From an uncultured Microbulbifer sp. (GTDB lineage Bacteria > Pseudomonadota > Gammaproteobacteria > Pseudomonadales > Cellvibrionaceae), in the NCBI RefSeq assembly GCF_947498635.1, contig NZ_CANMKV010000005.1, positions 62,001 through 126,000 on the forward strand: a DNA stretch of 64,000 bases, in the 5' to 3' direction. A program made the position numbers and the translations under genes. Position 1 is the stretch's first letter; each line of letters starts with the position of its first letter. Below, in pieces: positions 8,221-17,701 of the stretch. Under the pieces are notes generated by a model, which was not told the DNA's origin, did not search any database, and saw nothing but the letters and a program-made list of their open reading frames with translations.

Positions 8221-9201
8221 TTGAGCCAGTGGATTACCGTTTATTCTTTCCCCTCCTCTAAAGATCTCAGTGCGCTGGCGCGATTTATTCATCGCTACCA
8301 ATTGCCCCTGCGTATTACCGAGGAAAAAAACCAGCAATTATTGCTCAGTCCTGATGCAGGCTTAGCCGATATGCTGAAGCCGCTGCTACAGCGTTGGGAT
8401 TCAGGTGAGCTAGATCTCGATCGCGTACAAATGCAGCGTGTGGAGAATGGTGAGCCCACAAGTGAAGGGCCGCAAACCACAAACGCAACGATTGAAACCC
8501 AGCAGGGGCCTGAGGGCGCTATGTCGGATGGGCAGCCCAAAGCTTCAGCCTTTGTGCTGCCGACTTTTCCCCTGGATAAAACACCGATCAGCCTTTTGTT
8601 GATCGCCCTGTGTTTTTTAGGGTGGTTTTTGCAAATAAATAATTTAAGCAGTGGCCTGCTGATTTATCCCGATCGGAGCAGCGGTGCGCTTTTTTCTCAA
8701 ACGCCGTTTTCGCAGTCCTCTTTGGCTTGGCATATACAACAGGGGCAGTGGTGGCGATTATTTACCCCGGCCATTGTGCACTTCTCCCTGCCTCACGCCT
8801 TGTTCAATGCTCTGGGTATCTGGATTCTCGGCAGGCCCATTGAGGCCCGTGGGGGTAGTTTTCTTTTTGTAGCGCTGGTGTTGTTCGGTGCTGTTGCCTC
8901 TAATCTGGCCCAGTATTGTTGGGAGCCCCGGGTGCTTTTTGGCGGTATGTCCGGTGTTGTTTATGCCCTGGTAGGATTCGCCCTGGTTGTGCAGCGTTTT
9001 CAGCCCCAGTGGCGCGATATACCCACAGGTATCCTCACAGTGGCCCTGGTATGGTTGCTACTGTGCGCCCTGGGCATTATGACTTTATTGACTGGGGTGG
9101 GTGTTGCCAATGCCGCCCATATCGGTGGCCTTCTCAGCGGCCTGTTCATTGCCCTGGTGTACTGTGCATTGAGTGGGGCACGCAGGTTTGTTCCGTCGTA
9201 G
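8221..9201 (+). CDS. glpG: GlpG-like rhomboid intramembrane serine protease
   Basis: About 326 residues. An N-terminal cytosolic domain is followed by a Q/E/G-rich linker and six membrane helices. The catalytic serine lies in GGMSGVVYALVG (about residue 244) and the catalytic histidine in AAHIGGLLSG (about 300); the helix-2 motif HFSLPHALFNALG is also present. These are GlpG features, and the family cleaves transmembrane helices of membrane substrates. No ATG fits. TTG at 8221 has AAAAGG nine bases upstream; TTG at 8191 is an alternative that would add ten residues. Confidence 0.92.
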   Translation: MSQWITVYSFPSSKDLSALARFIHRYQLPLRITEEKNQQLLLSPDAGLADMLKPLLQRWDSGELDLDRVQMQRVENGEPTSEGPQTTNATIETQQGPEGAMSDGQPKASAFVLPTFPLDKTPISLLLIALCFLGWFLQINNLSSGLLIYPDRSSGALFSQTPFSQSSLAWHIQQGQWWRLFTPAIVHFSLPHALFNALGIWILGRPIEARGGSFLFVALVLFGAVASNLAQYCWEPRVLFGGMSGVVYALVGFALVVQRFQPQWRDIPTGILTVALVWLLLCALGIMTLLTGVGVANAAHIGGLLSGLFIALVYCALSGARRFVPS

Positions 9202-9238
9202 ACAATCCAAGCTGTGCAAGGGTAGCAAGCAATAGCCA

Positions 9239-9800
9239 ATGACAAACCTGGGCATTATTAGAATTCCGGTACTCCCCATGGGGGGGAACGCGCACCTGAT
9301 TTTTAGCTCAAAGGGAAAACAATTGGTGGACTTTGGATTGCCCGGTACAGAGAAAAAATTTGGAAAATTTCTCGCCCGAAGGGACTTACTTTTAAAGCAC
9401 TAGATCTGATCGTTATTACCTATGCCCACTCGGACCATGCCGGTAGCGCCGGCAAGCTGCAAAAAATACTGTGCGGCACCGGTCGTAGCCCACAGTGGCG
9501 ATTTGGCCTATTTTTAACAGGAAAGCCCATGACCTATTGCCCTACAGATTGGTTTGGGTGGCTGTTTTTGAAAGTCTGGGATACCAAAGCGCTCTGCGGT
9601 GCATTTACCCCAGGTACTTAGCGGAAGGATCAGGAGATTTTTGGCCTTTCCGGCGATGGGATTAATGGTGCTGTCTTCTTTACACCGGGACACACTCGGG
9701 GGCTCCTTACCCTCACAGGAAGTGAGGTGCTATGCAGAGCAAATATTGCAAAAGACATCGTGAAGGTTCAAAGCAGATTTACTATTTGGTGAAACGTGGT
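9239..9800 (+). pseudogene. Decayed metallo-beta-lactamase-fold hydrolase
   Basis: The ATG at 9239 opens a frame with NAHLIF and LVDFGLPG, typical of the start of MBL-fold proteins, which stops at 9401. After a frameshift near 9390 the sequence continues ALDLIVITYAHSDHAGSAG, where the expected THAHSDH has lost its first metal-binding histidine to tyrosine. VAHSGDLAYF (from 9485) sits in yet another frame. A TAG at 9619 interrupts the remainder, which still reads TPGHTRGLLTLTGSE. At least three frame disruptions, one nonsense codon and a lost ligand make it non-functional. The original substrate is unknown. Confidence 0.85.
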
Positions 9801-10649
9801 TTTGACGGACTTTCGCCTTGAATCGAGTTATCTAGTCTGGATTTCTTTTTTAGTGTTATGAACGCCACGGAATGAGGCGCCCAGATTCTCAGGCTTTAAA
9901 ATTTCGTTAAGCTTGGCTGGCAAATTCCTTGCTGGATCCAGGGTTCAGAGAGTTATGACGTGTCTCCGGAGGAATCACGCCTGGCCATTGTGGCCGATTC
10001 CCAAAACAGTGATATCCGCCCAGATTTCGATGTATTCCTAGGAGTCCGGCGCATTAAGCCTCCCAATTTATCCACGGCCAACGAGGTGTTAGGTTTCAGT
10101 CCCAAGCTTTCACCGAATGGCCGCCTGATGCGCGGGGTCTTTATATTGCAGTATCGGCCGACCGTATGCGGACACGATTGTGAGAGCCGAGTGATTGAAA
10201 TCGCAGGGTTTGGATCGAAAAAGATCAACGGGTGGCAGCTGTAGGCCGTTACGTTGGATATTTGGCGTGTATTCTTCTGGGTCGTGAGCACCCGTTGAAC
10301 GCCTTGGTAATTCACGCGCTTGCCGACAACTTATACCCCCAAAGGGTCTACAGTGTTCGTTTCGGCGAATATTGGGAGAGCCTGGAGATTTACCACTCAA
10401 ATCTGGAGACCGCGAGTACTGACGGGATAACTCGAGACAGATTCGATCTGGTTTTTCAGCTGGAAGGCTCCCAGAGTATTGCTAGCCCAAACGAGAATGG
10501 CACTGGGCGGATGCCTCTCCCTGTATCTTTACGGGGAAGGCGTCGACCCGTTGCAAGCTGTTTTGTTGGGGCTTTACTGCTCTCTAGGCTTGTTGTGTCG
10601 CGGACAGTGCGCAAGAATTGGAGCCTAATTCTGCTGTAACCAGGCACAT
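9801..10649 (+). other. Unassigned 850-base stretch, probable gene remnants
   Basis: No convincing gene. Two open stretches exist on the + strand, 9960-10244 (94 codons, containing VSPEESRLAIVADSQNSD) and 10232-10639 (135 codons, containing NALVIHALADNLYPQRVYS), in different frames. Neither has a clear ribosome binding site, and their codon and residue use is unlike the neighbouring genes. They follow the MBL pseudogene directly, so I think they are further decayed coding sequence. The first fragment resembles beta-propeller SPDG-type repeats only vaguely; I make no family claim. Confidence 0.4.
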
Positions 10650-11756
10650 ATGTTTCTCTTAATCACTTATATTTTTATCGCTCTCGGTTTTTCCTTTTTG
10701 TGCTCAATTGCCGAGTCGGTCATCCTCAGTGTCACCACGCCCTATGTGCGATTGCTTGAACGACAGGGACACAAAGCGGGTCCCCTGTTGCGCAAGCTCA
10801 AAGGCGATATCAACGCGCCTCTGGCTGCGATTCTCACCTTGAACACTGTTGCCCATACCGCCGGTGCCGCCGGGGCTGGCGCCCAGGCTGCGGCGGTTTT
10901 TGGCAACCAGTACCTGGGTATTGCCTCCGCAATTCTCACTCTGTTGATTCTGGTTTTCTCAGAAATTATCCCGAAAACGCTAGGGGCCGTTTATTGGCGC
11001 CAGCTGGCACCGATTATCGCCTATGCGCTGCGCGGGTTGGTTTGGCTGCTCTATCCGTTTGTGAAAATGTCCGAGTGGTTGACGCGGGGCTTATCCCACG
11101 GGCCTACTCTTACAGGGTTCAGCCGCGATGAATTTGCGATTATGGCGGAGATAGGAGAGGCGGAGGGCCAGCTTGAGGAGCGTGAGTCGAGTATTCTGCG
11201 CAATCTGTTTTTTACCCTGCGCGATCACTCTGTTCGCGAGGTGATGACGCCGCGTACGGTGGTTTTTTCCCTGCCGGAGGACGCCACTCTCGCCGAGGCC
11301 TATGAGGAGGTGGAAAGGGGGCGCTTTTCCCGCATTCCGGTATATGAAAACCGCGATCAGGACTGTGTGGTGGGCTTTGTACTCAAACAAGAGTTACTGC
11401 TCGCCCATGCGAAGGGGGAGGGGGAGCGCAAGCTGGCGGAGTTTCGCCGTGAAATGTTGATGCTGCCGGAGACCGCCACCATCTATCAAGCCTTCCAGAA
11501 AATGTTGTCGCGGCGGATGCAGATCAGTGCGGTGTTGGATGAGTACGGTGGCCTGGAGGGGGTGGTTACTTTGGAGGATCTCCTCGAGACGCTGCTTGGC
11601 GAGGAAATTGTCGATGAGGCGGATAAGACTCCGGATCGCCAGGAGTTGGCTAAGCGCCTGTGGCGTTGGCGCTCGAAGAGACACGGCCTCAAGGTGGATA
11701 CGTCAGCCCAGCGCGAACAGGATACTGAGGAGGCCGGTAAAGGCCGTGACGACTGA
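10650..11756 (+). CDS. CNNM/DUF21 and CBS-domain membrane protein
   Basis: 368 residues. Residues 1-150 form the DUF21 (CNNM) membrane domain with ALGFSFLCSIAESVILS, LTLNTVAHTAGAAGAGAQAA and VFSEIIPKTLGAVY. Two CBS motifs follow: REVMTPRTVVFSLPEDATLAEA and, later, ISAVLDEYGGLEGVVTLEDLLE. CNNM proteins of the CorB/YfjD/MpfA type are implicated in magnesium and cobalt export. The common C-terminal CorC_HlyC domain is absent; the protein ends about 50 residues after the second CBS motif, but relatives of this short form exist. It stands alone, after gene debris and before gcvT. Confidence 0.9.
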   Translation: MFLLITYIFIALGFSFLCSIAESVILSVTTPYVRLLERQGHKAGPLLRKLKGDINAPLAAILTLNTVAHTAGAAGAGAQAAAVFGNQYLGIASAILTLLILVFSEIIPKTLGAVYWRQLAPIIAYALRGLVWLLYPFVKMSEWLTRGLSHGPTLTGFSRDEFAIMAEIGEAEGQLEERESSILRNLFFTLRDHSVREVMTPRTVVFSLPEDATLAEAYEEVERGRFSRIPVYENRDQDCVVGFVLKQELLLAHAKGEGERKLAEFRREMLMLPETATIYQAFQKMLSRRMQISAVLDEYGGLEGVVTLEDLLETLLGEEIVDEADKTPDRQELAKRLWRWRSKRHGLKVDTSAQREQDTEEAGKGRDD

Positions 11757-11961
11757 ATTCCGCTCGCCGCTTGTCTCATTTTGGGGTTGCAGATCGTCTC
11801 GGCGGAATCTTTGACGGCCACTGGCAACCTGTACAGGTTTTGATCCCGGTGGCTGCTAGGCTAGCTGAGCAGAAATGTCGCAGCGCATAGCCAGCTGGCA
11901 AGGCCAGTACCCAAGCCGCTAGAATACGCCGCTTCGGAACCTGACGGACTGAGAATTTACA

Positions 11962-13050
11962 ATGGGAAACAGAACGCCTCTGTATGACACGCATGTCGCT
12001 ATGGGCGGCAAAATGGTGGACTTTGGTGGATGGGATATGCCGCTGCACTACGGCTCGCAGCTGGATGAGCACAACCAGGTGCGCACCGATGCGGGGATGT
12101 TTGATGTCTCCCACATGACGGTGGTCGACATCGATGGTGCCGATGCCCGCGATTACCTGCGCTACCTGCTGGCCAATGATGTGGCCAAGCTCGATGGCAA
12201 TCCAGGTAAGGCCCTGTACACCGGCATGTTGAATGAAAAGGCCGGCGTGATCGATGATCTGATCGTGTACCTGCGAGACCCCGGCTATCGCGTGGTTGTA
12301 AACTGCGCCACCCGTGAGAAAGATCTAGCCTGGATGAACAAGCAGGCGGAATCTTTTGATATCACCCTTACTGAGCGCCCACAATTGGCGATGATCGCTA
12401 TTCAGGGCCCCAATGCGATCAGCAAGACCAAAGAGGTGTTGGGTATCGATTGGACCGCTGCGATCGATGCGCTGAAAGTCTTCCAGAGTGTGGCACGCGG
12501 CGAATGGTTTGTGGCGCGTACCGGTTACACCGGCGAGGATGGCCTGGAAATTATGCTGCCCGGCGAAGACGCCAGCGGTTTTTGGCGCGCCCTGGCGGAT
12601 GCCGGAGTCGCACCCAGTGGCCTGGGTGCACGGGATACCCTTCGCCTCGAGGCGGGTATGAACCTCTACGGCCACGAAATGGACGAGGAAACATCCCCTC
12701 TCATCGCCAATATGGCCTGGACCGTCGCTTGGGCGCCGGAAAGCCGCAACTTTATAGGTCGCGCTGAGCTGGAAGAGGAAAAGGCGAAGGGCGTTGAACA
12801 CAAGCTGGTCGGCCTGGTATTGGAAGAGCGCGGGGTCCTGCGCGCGGGCCAGTATGTGATGGTGGACGGTAGCGAAGAGCGCGGTATCATCACCAGCGGA
12901 ACCTTCTCGCCAACCCTGGGTTACTCCGTTGCTCTGGCGCGAGTACCGGTCAGTGTCGGTGATACCGCCGAAGTAGAAATCCGCAAAAAAATGCAGCCGG
13001 TCAAGGTGGTTAAGCCCTGTTTCGTGCGCAACGGTAAATCGGTTATTTAA
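11962..13050 (+). CDS. gcvT: Aminomethyltransferase (glycine cleavage T protein)
   Basis: 362 residues, normal for GcvT. It transfers the aminomethyl group from lipoylated GcvH to tetrahydrofolate, releasing ammonia. N-terminal [21 protein letters not shown] and MFDVSHM, and the later [13 protein letters not shown] and [17 protein letters not shown], are folate/aminomethyl site motifs of the family. gcvH follows 66 bases downstream on the same strand. I looked for the tandem glycine riboswitch in the 205 bases upstream and did not find its conserved cores. No gcvP follows. Confidence 0.97.
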   Translation: MGNRTPLYDTHVAMGGKMVDFGGWDMPLHYGSQLDEHNQVRTDAGMFDVSHMTVVDIDGADARDYLRYLLANDVAKLDGNPGKALYTGMLNEKAGVIDDLIVYLRDPGYRVVVNCATREKDLAWMNKQAESFDITLTERPQLAMIAIQGPNAISKTKEVLGIDWTAAIDALKVFQSVARGEWFVARTGYTGEDGLEIMLPGEDASGFWRALADAGVAPSGLGARDTLRLEAGMNLYGHEMDEETSPLIANMAWTVAWAPESRNFIGRAELEEEKAKGVEHKLVGLVLEERGVLRAGQYVMVDGSEERGIITSGTFSPTLGYSVALARVPVSVGDTAEVEIRKKMQPVKVVKPCFVRNGKSVI

Positions 13051-13116
13051 GCGCCGCACTGTAGGTGTACGCGCAGCAAGACATTCTATTGAGATGCTTA
13101 ATCAAGGGATCACAGC

Positions 13117-13503
13117 ATGAGCGAAATCCGCAATGAATTGAAATACCTCTCCAGCCACGAGTGGGCTCGACTGGAAGAGGATGGCACTGTCACTATCGGC
13201 ATCAGCGACCACGCTCAGGATGCATTGGGCGACGTGGTGTATGTTGAGACGCCGGAAGTCGGCAGCAACCTGGCCGCTGGCGATGAGGCCGGTGTGGTTG
13301 AGTCCGTTAAAGCCGCCAGCGATATCTACTCCCCGGTATCCGGTGAGGTGGTCGAGGTGAATGAATCTCTGGAAGAATCCCCGGAAACCGTTAATTCCTC
13401 CCCTTACGATGATGGCTGGTTCTTCCGTATCAAGCCCAGCGATGTAAGTGAGTTGGATAATATGTTGGATGCCGACGCATATCGTTCGGAGTCTGAGGAC
13501 TGA
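13117..13503 (+). CDS. gcvH: Glycine cleavage system H protein
   Basis: 128 residues, typical length. GcvH shuttles the aminomethyl intermediate on a lipoyl arm between GcvP, GcvT and the L protein. The lipoylated lysine is K65 in [35 protein letters not shown] and [12 protein letters not shown] are family hallmarks. A strong terminator immediately follows, so the gcvTH transcript ends here without gcvP. Confidence 0.97.
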   Translation: MSEIRNELKYLSSHEWARLEEDGTVTIGISDHAQDALGDVVYVETPEVGSNLAAGDEAGVVESVKAASDIYSPVSGEVVEVNESLEESPETVNSSPYDDGWFFRIKPSDVSELDNMLDADAYRSESED

Positions 13504-13526
13504 GTTCCAGTCTATTGCGATAAAAG

Positions 13527-13554
13527 AAAAGACCACTATTTTTAGTGGTCTTTT
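13527..13554. terminator. Bidirectional terminator between gcvH and a lipoprotein gene
   Basis: AAAAGACCACTA, a TTTT loop and TAGTGGTCTTTT form a perfect stem with A/T tails on both sides. It serves gcvH (+) and the convergent lipoprotein gene (-). Confidence 0.9.
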
Positions 13555-13617
13555 CAATAGTTAATAATAAAATCTGTACAAATGACTGCTGATCACTTGG
13601 CAAAGCTTCTGTACTTT

Positions 13618-14274
13618 CTAGTCAAAAGACATAGCTTTGCGTACTTCCTCATCATTTACTATTTGGTCTAGCTGAGCCTTATAAGCCAGTAGCACATTAT
13701 TTTGGGGAGATTGGCTAGCCTTCTCTTCAATAACGTCACGCTCTTTGATATTTTTTGTTAGAAGCTGGCCCTCTTCCAAATCATAAACCAGTACATTGGT
13801 ATCAGTATCAAAGTTAAAGGCGGATACCCAATTAAGATTGACGCTAAAGTACCACTCATTAAGTACCAAGCTAATCATTTTGCCCGCATTGTTTTCTTTC
13901 ATCAGTCGCCTGATAGTTTCCTCTTCAGGGCTCTCATCCAGATCAACTTCAATGGCATTCCAACCAGAAGTATTTAAGCCATGAACAAGTCGGCTTTGTA
14001 AAAATTGCCCCAAGTTTTTCTCTTTATCACCCGGTTCTGTAGCAAGCACTTGTTTCACGTGCCAATCGACTGGAATCCCAAACGATACATGAGCTTTACC
14101 AACAAAAGTTTTCTTTTTTCCCTGAAGAACTCGTTGACGTTGGTCGATAACTGAAATCAAAACTGATTCTTTAGTCTGGTAATTTGGGGCTACAGATTGC
14201 TCCTCGAGGGAGGTAGGAGAAACACAGGCAGTAACCGTGATAACCAGAGTAAGAAGCGCTATTTTTTTTAGCAC
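13618..14274 (-). CDS. Lipoprotein of unknown function, AT-rich
   Basis: About 218 residues. The frame is open to 14364, but a GTG at 14274 is preceded by AGGAAAT and opens a classical lipoprotein signal, VLKKIALLTLVITVTAC, with the lipobox Cys followed by VSP. The mature part has no motif I recognise; it is rich in charged residues and predicted to be mixed alpha/beta (VSFGIPVDWHVKQVLA, LVLNEWYFSVNLNW). The gene and its flanks are visibly more AT-rich than the surrounding DNA, which hints at acquisition. It is a single gene between the gcvH terminator and ptsP. Confidence 0.75.
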   Translation of the reverse strand: MLKKIALLTLVITVTACVSPTSLEEQSVAPNYQTKESVLISVIDQRQRVLQGKKKTFVGKAHVSFGIPVDWHVKQVLATEPGDKEKNLGQFLQSRLVHGLNTSGWNAIEVDLDESPEEETIRRLMKENNAGKMISLVLNEWYFSVNLNWVSAFNFDTDTNVLVYDLEEGQLLTKNIKERDVIEEKASQSPQNNVLLAYKAQLDQIVNDEEVRKAMSFD

Positions 14275-14513
14275 GAAAATATTTCCTAACAATAAAATTT
14301 TTTGAGTAAATTGTTTAGCAAAGGCACGCTCAAGTGAGTTAGAGCTACGTGAGGATTCTACCATTGAACGTTAGTGTGTGCTTACTTGCGGGGGGGGTTG
14401 CTTCAGCTAAATTCGAAATAGCATGGAATATTTCTCAAAGGCTAGGCGCCTCTGAGTTATTCGAATGTAATTTGGATATTTTGATTGAAAGTATCAAGGC
14501 TGGATAAATGTAT

Positions 14514-16766
14514 TTATGGCTGTAAGGTCACCTTTAAGCCAGCTTTTTTGAGGTAACTTTTAACTATTTTTTCAATCTCTACTGGGCAGCTCATTTTGAG
14601 AGCCTGCTGCAAGAGTAACTTGCTATCCGCCTGACGCACTGCGCGCAGGGTGGCTTTTACCCGGGGTAGATTAGTGGCGTTCATTGACAGCATGTCGTAC
14701 CCCATTGCCACCAGCAACAGAGCGCCACCGGGCTCCCCAGCCAGTTCCCCACAAATGCCGACCTTGGTGCCCTCCGCGTGGGCAGTATTGACAATCTCCT
14801 GCAGCGCGCGCAATACCGCGGGGTGTAAGGCATGATAGATATTGGCGACGCGGCTGTTGTTGCGATCTACGGCCAACAGGTACTGGGTCAGGTCGTTGCT
14901 ACCCACCGAGATAAAGTCCGCGCGTTCGGCTAGTTCGCGAATCAGGTAGATGGCGGAGGGGACTTCCACCATAACCCCAAGTGGCGGCATTTCTATTTCA
15001 TAGCCCTCCTCGAGTAGTTCCTGATAGGCTCGCTCAATCAGTTTGCGTGCGGCTTCGAGTTCATTGAGCCCGCTGATCATGGGGAGCATGATACGCAGGT
15101 TACTGAATCCCAGGCTGGCCTTCATCATGGCACGCACTTGCGCCAGGAAAATTTCCGGGTGGTCCAGGGTGACGCGGATGCCGCGCCATCCGAGGAAGGG
15201 GTTGGTCTCTTCGATTGGGAAGTAGGCCAGTGCCTTGTCGCCGCCCACATCGAGGGTGCGCATAGTGACCGGTAGGGGGGCGAAGGCCTCCAGCTGTTCC
15301 CGGTAAATCTCCCGCTGTTCCTCTTCGGAGGGAAAGCGGTCGCGCAACAGAAAGGGTACTTCGGTGCGGAACAGGCCGACACCCTCGGCACCGCGCTCCA
15401 GGGAGCGTGCAACATCGGCCATGAGCCCGGTATTAACCAGCAAGCGCACCCGGTGTCCATCGGCGGTTTCCGCCGGGAGGTCGGCCAGGTGGTCGAAGCT
15501 GTGGGCGAGTTGTTGCTCCTCTTCCACTATTTCGTCATAGCGCCGCTTGAGTTCTGCGCCGGGATGGATATGAAGATCGCCGCGGTAGCCATCGACCACC
15601 ATATCCACGCCGTGGATGGTTTCGTAGGGCAGGTCCTGCACACCCATGATCGCTGGTAGTCCCATGGCGCGGGCAATAATGGCCATATGGCTGTTGGAGG
15701 AACCTTTTACTGAGACGGCGCCGATAAGCTTTTCGCGTGGGACTTCGGCTAAAACAGCTGCGGTGAGTTCTTCCCCCACAAGAATGGTGTTCTCGGAGTA
15801 GTCGCGCTCGCTCTGCTGTTGCTGGTGTAGGTGTGTGAGGACCCGCGCGCCCAAATCGCGCACATCGGCAGCCCGGTCGCGGAAGTAGGAGTCGGACATG
15901 GCCTCAAAGCGACGCACATGTTCGAGCATGACTTCGGCCCAGGCTCTGGGGGCACTCAGCTGTTGCTCAATACGATCGCAGACCTCCACGGCGAGAGAAT
16001 TGTCGTCGAGCATGCTGATGTAGGCGTCGAAGAGTGCGCGCTCTTCGCGGTTGAGCTCGCACTTGAGCCGCTCGCCTACCTCGCGAATTTCCTCTCTGGC
16101 GGAGGTGAGCGCCTGTCGGAATAAGACTAATTCCGCTTCTATATCCAGACACAGGGAATAGGGCACAGTGGCCAGGTTGGCCCTTGGGGTGACAATATGG
16201 GCGCGACCTATGGCAATGCCGGGTGAGGCGGCGATGCCAGAGAAATGGGTTTCCTGTCGTTGTCGGCGGATGGTGGCCAGTGTACCAGTGGCTTCGGCAT
16301 GGGCGATTACCCCGGCGAGTTGTGCGGAGAGGGTGACCAGAAACGCCTCTTCTCCCTCATCGAAACGGCGCTGTTCCTCCTGCTGGACTACCAAGACCCC
16401 GAGTACGATGCGGTGGTGGATAATCGGCGTGCCGAGAAATGCACTAAAACGCTCTTCCCCGGTGGAGGGGAAATATTGGAAGGCGGGGTGGGCTTCGGCT
16501 TTTTCCAGGTTGATGGGTTCTTCGCGGGTGACCACGTTGCCCACCAGCCCCTCACCCGGCGCCAAGTGAACCTGGCCCACGGCACTGGGGCGCAGGCCGT
16601 CTGTGGCCATCAGAACATAATTGCCGGATTCTTTATCGCGCAGGTATACAGAGCAGACCCGTGTGTGCATGACTTCGCGCACACGCCGCACAATAATCTC
16701 CAGCACCGCGGGCAGGTCCCTGGCGGAGTTAACTTCCTGAACGATACTTCGCAGAGATCCGAGCAA
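14514..16766 (-). CDS. ptsP: PEP-protein phosphotransferase PtsP (nitrogen PTS enzyme I)
   Basis: About 750 residues. An N-terminal GAF domain (residues about 10-160, with VCSVYLRDKESGNYVLMATDG) is followed by the enzyme I domains. The phosphorylated histidine is in GSSNSHMAIIARAMGLPA, about residue 360. The C-terminal PEP-binding barrel has FLLRDRFPSEEEQ, GWRGIRVTL, MLPMISGLNE and GICGELAGEP. It phosphorylates NPr (PtsO) from PEP in the PTS-Ntr cascade, which senses nitrogen through the GAF domain. The frame opens at 16790, but GAGGAAAGG precedes a TTG at 16766, which aligns with the E. coli PtsP start. rppH lies directly upstream, as in E. coli. Confidence 0.95.
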   Translation of the reverse strand: MLGSLRSIVQEVNSARDLPAVLEIIVRRVREVMHTRVCSVYLRDKESGNYVLMATDGLRPSAVGQVHLAPGEGLVGNVVTREEPINLEKAEAHPAFQYFPSTGEERFSAFLGTPIIHHRIVLGVLVVQQEEQRRFDEGEEAFLVTLSAQLAGVIAHAEATGTLATIRRQRQETHFSGIAASPGIAIGRAHIVTPRANLATVPYSLCLDIEAELVLFRQALTSAREEIREVGERLKCELNREERALFDAYISMLDDNSLAVEVCDRIEQQLSAPRAWAEVMLEHVRRFEAMSDSYFRDRAADVRDLGARVLTHLHQQQQSERDYSENTILVGEELTAAVLAEVPREKLIGAVSVKGSSNSHMAIIARAMGLPAIMGVQDLPYETIHGVDMVVDGYRGDLHIHPGAELKRRYDEIVEEEQQLAHSFDHLADLPAETADGHRVRLLVNTGLMADVARSLERGAEGVGLFRTEVPFLLRDRFPSEEEQREIYREQLEAFAPLPVTMRTLDVGGDKALAYFPIEETNPFLGWRGIRVTLDHPEIFLAQVRAMMKASLGFSNLRIMLPMISGLNELEAARKLIERAYQELLEEGYEIEMPPLGVMVEVPSAIYLIRELAERADFISVGSNDLTQYLLAVDRNNSRVANIYHALHPAVLRALQEIVNTAHAEGTKVGICGELAGEPGGALLLVAMGYDMLSMNATNLPRVKATLRAVRQADSKLLLQQALKMSCPVEIEKIVKSYLKKAGLKVTLQP

Positions 16767-16855
16767 TGGCCTTTCCTCGCCAGTCAACAAAGAAGATTAC
16801 GGGCCCAGGGCAGTCCGGAGCCCAATGGTGCCGGAACGCACCGGGCGCGGGTGGG

Positions 16856-17491
16856 TTACTCGCCCCGTTCGCGTAACCAACGTCTCTCCAGCTGAATCTG
16901 TTGTGGGGCCAGTTCGGCCAGCGCGCGCCGGTAAACCTCGCGCTTGAAGGTGACCACTTTGCTTAACGGGTGCCAATAGCTGACCCAGCGCCAGTGATCA
17001 AATTCCGGTTTATAGCCGTTGTCGAAGCCGATACAGGATTCTTCGGCCTCCAGTTTCAGTAAAAACCACTTTTGTTTTTGCCCGATGCACAGGGGTTCTG
17101 AGCGCCGGCGGATCAGGCGCTGTGGCAGCCGATAGCGTAGCCAACCGCGGGTGCAGGCGATTAGACTGACCTGGTCACGAGTGAGTCCGACTTCTTCGTA
17201 CAGTTCCCTGTATAGCGCCTGTTCAGGCGTTTCGCCCGGATTTATACCGCCCTGGGGAAATTGCCAGGCGTCCTTGCCACCAACCCGCCTAGCCCACAGT
17301 GCTTGACCGCGGGCATTCAGCACAATGATACCGACATTGGGGCGGAAACCCTCTGCGTCTATATTGCTGCTGTTGTCGCCACCCTGGCCCCGGTTACGGT
17401 TATTGCCGCTGGGGTTATCGGTGCGATTTGACTGCTTGGCAGGCCTACGGCGGTTTCTTCGTCCGGCTTGTGCCGGTTTGCCGTCGCCCAA
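16856..17491 (-). CDS. rppH: RNA pyrophosphohydrolase RppH with N-terminal extension
   Basis: 211 residues. RppH removes pyrophosphate from 5'-triphosphate RNA and triggers mRNA decay. The Nudix box [23 protein letters not shown] is complete, and [21 protein letters not shown] and GWLRYRLPQ match RppH. E. coli RppH starts at MIDDDGYRPN; here the equivalent position reads [10 protein letters not shown] with no usable start codon. The only start with a good ribosome binding site is TTG at 17491, preceded by GAGGA at the right distance. That adds about 43 residues rich in R, N, G, Q and K, probably disordered and basic. ptsP follows 89 bases downstream. Confidence 0.93.
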   Translation of the reverse strand: MGDGKPAQAGRRNRRRPAKQSNRTDNPSGNNRNRGQGGDNSSNIDAEGFRPNVGIIVLNARGQALWARRVGGKDAWQFPQGGINPGETPEQALYRELYEEVGLTRDQVSLIACTRGWLRYRLPQRLIRRRSEPLCIGQKQKWFLLKLEAEESCIGFDNGYKPEFDHWRWVSYWHPLSKVVTFKREVYRRALAELAPQQIQLERRWLRERGE

Positions 17492-17701
17492 AATACCGTC
17501 CTCAATACTGTTGTGTGCGGCCGTGCGCCGCGCTTACTTGTCCCGCATTGTTCCACAGAGGTGGGTTTACAGCAATTCAGTGACGCAGTCCGTGTGATCG
17601 GGGCGAGTGCGCGGTAAAATCGTCCGCCACGGTAGTGGAGGTTGCTTTACCCTGGCGGCGAAATAGCCTTTGCGAATCTATAGTTTATGGGGGAACCGGC
17701 G

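Noticed and set aside
11757..11961. Possible glycine riboswitch before gcvT
   Set aside because: The conserved aptamer cores could not be found on reading the sequence.
12325..13059. 244-codon antisense frame across gcvT
   Set aside because: Overlaps the unmistakable GcvT gene; antisense composition artefact.
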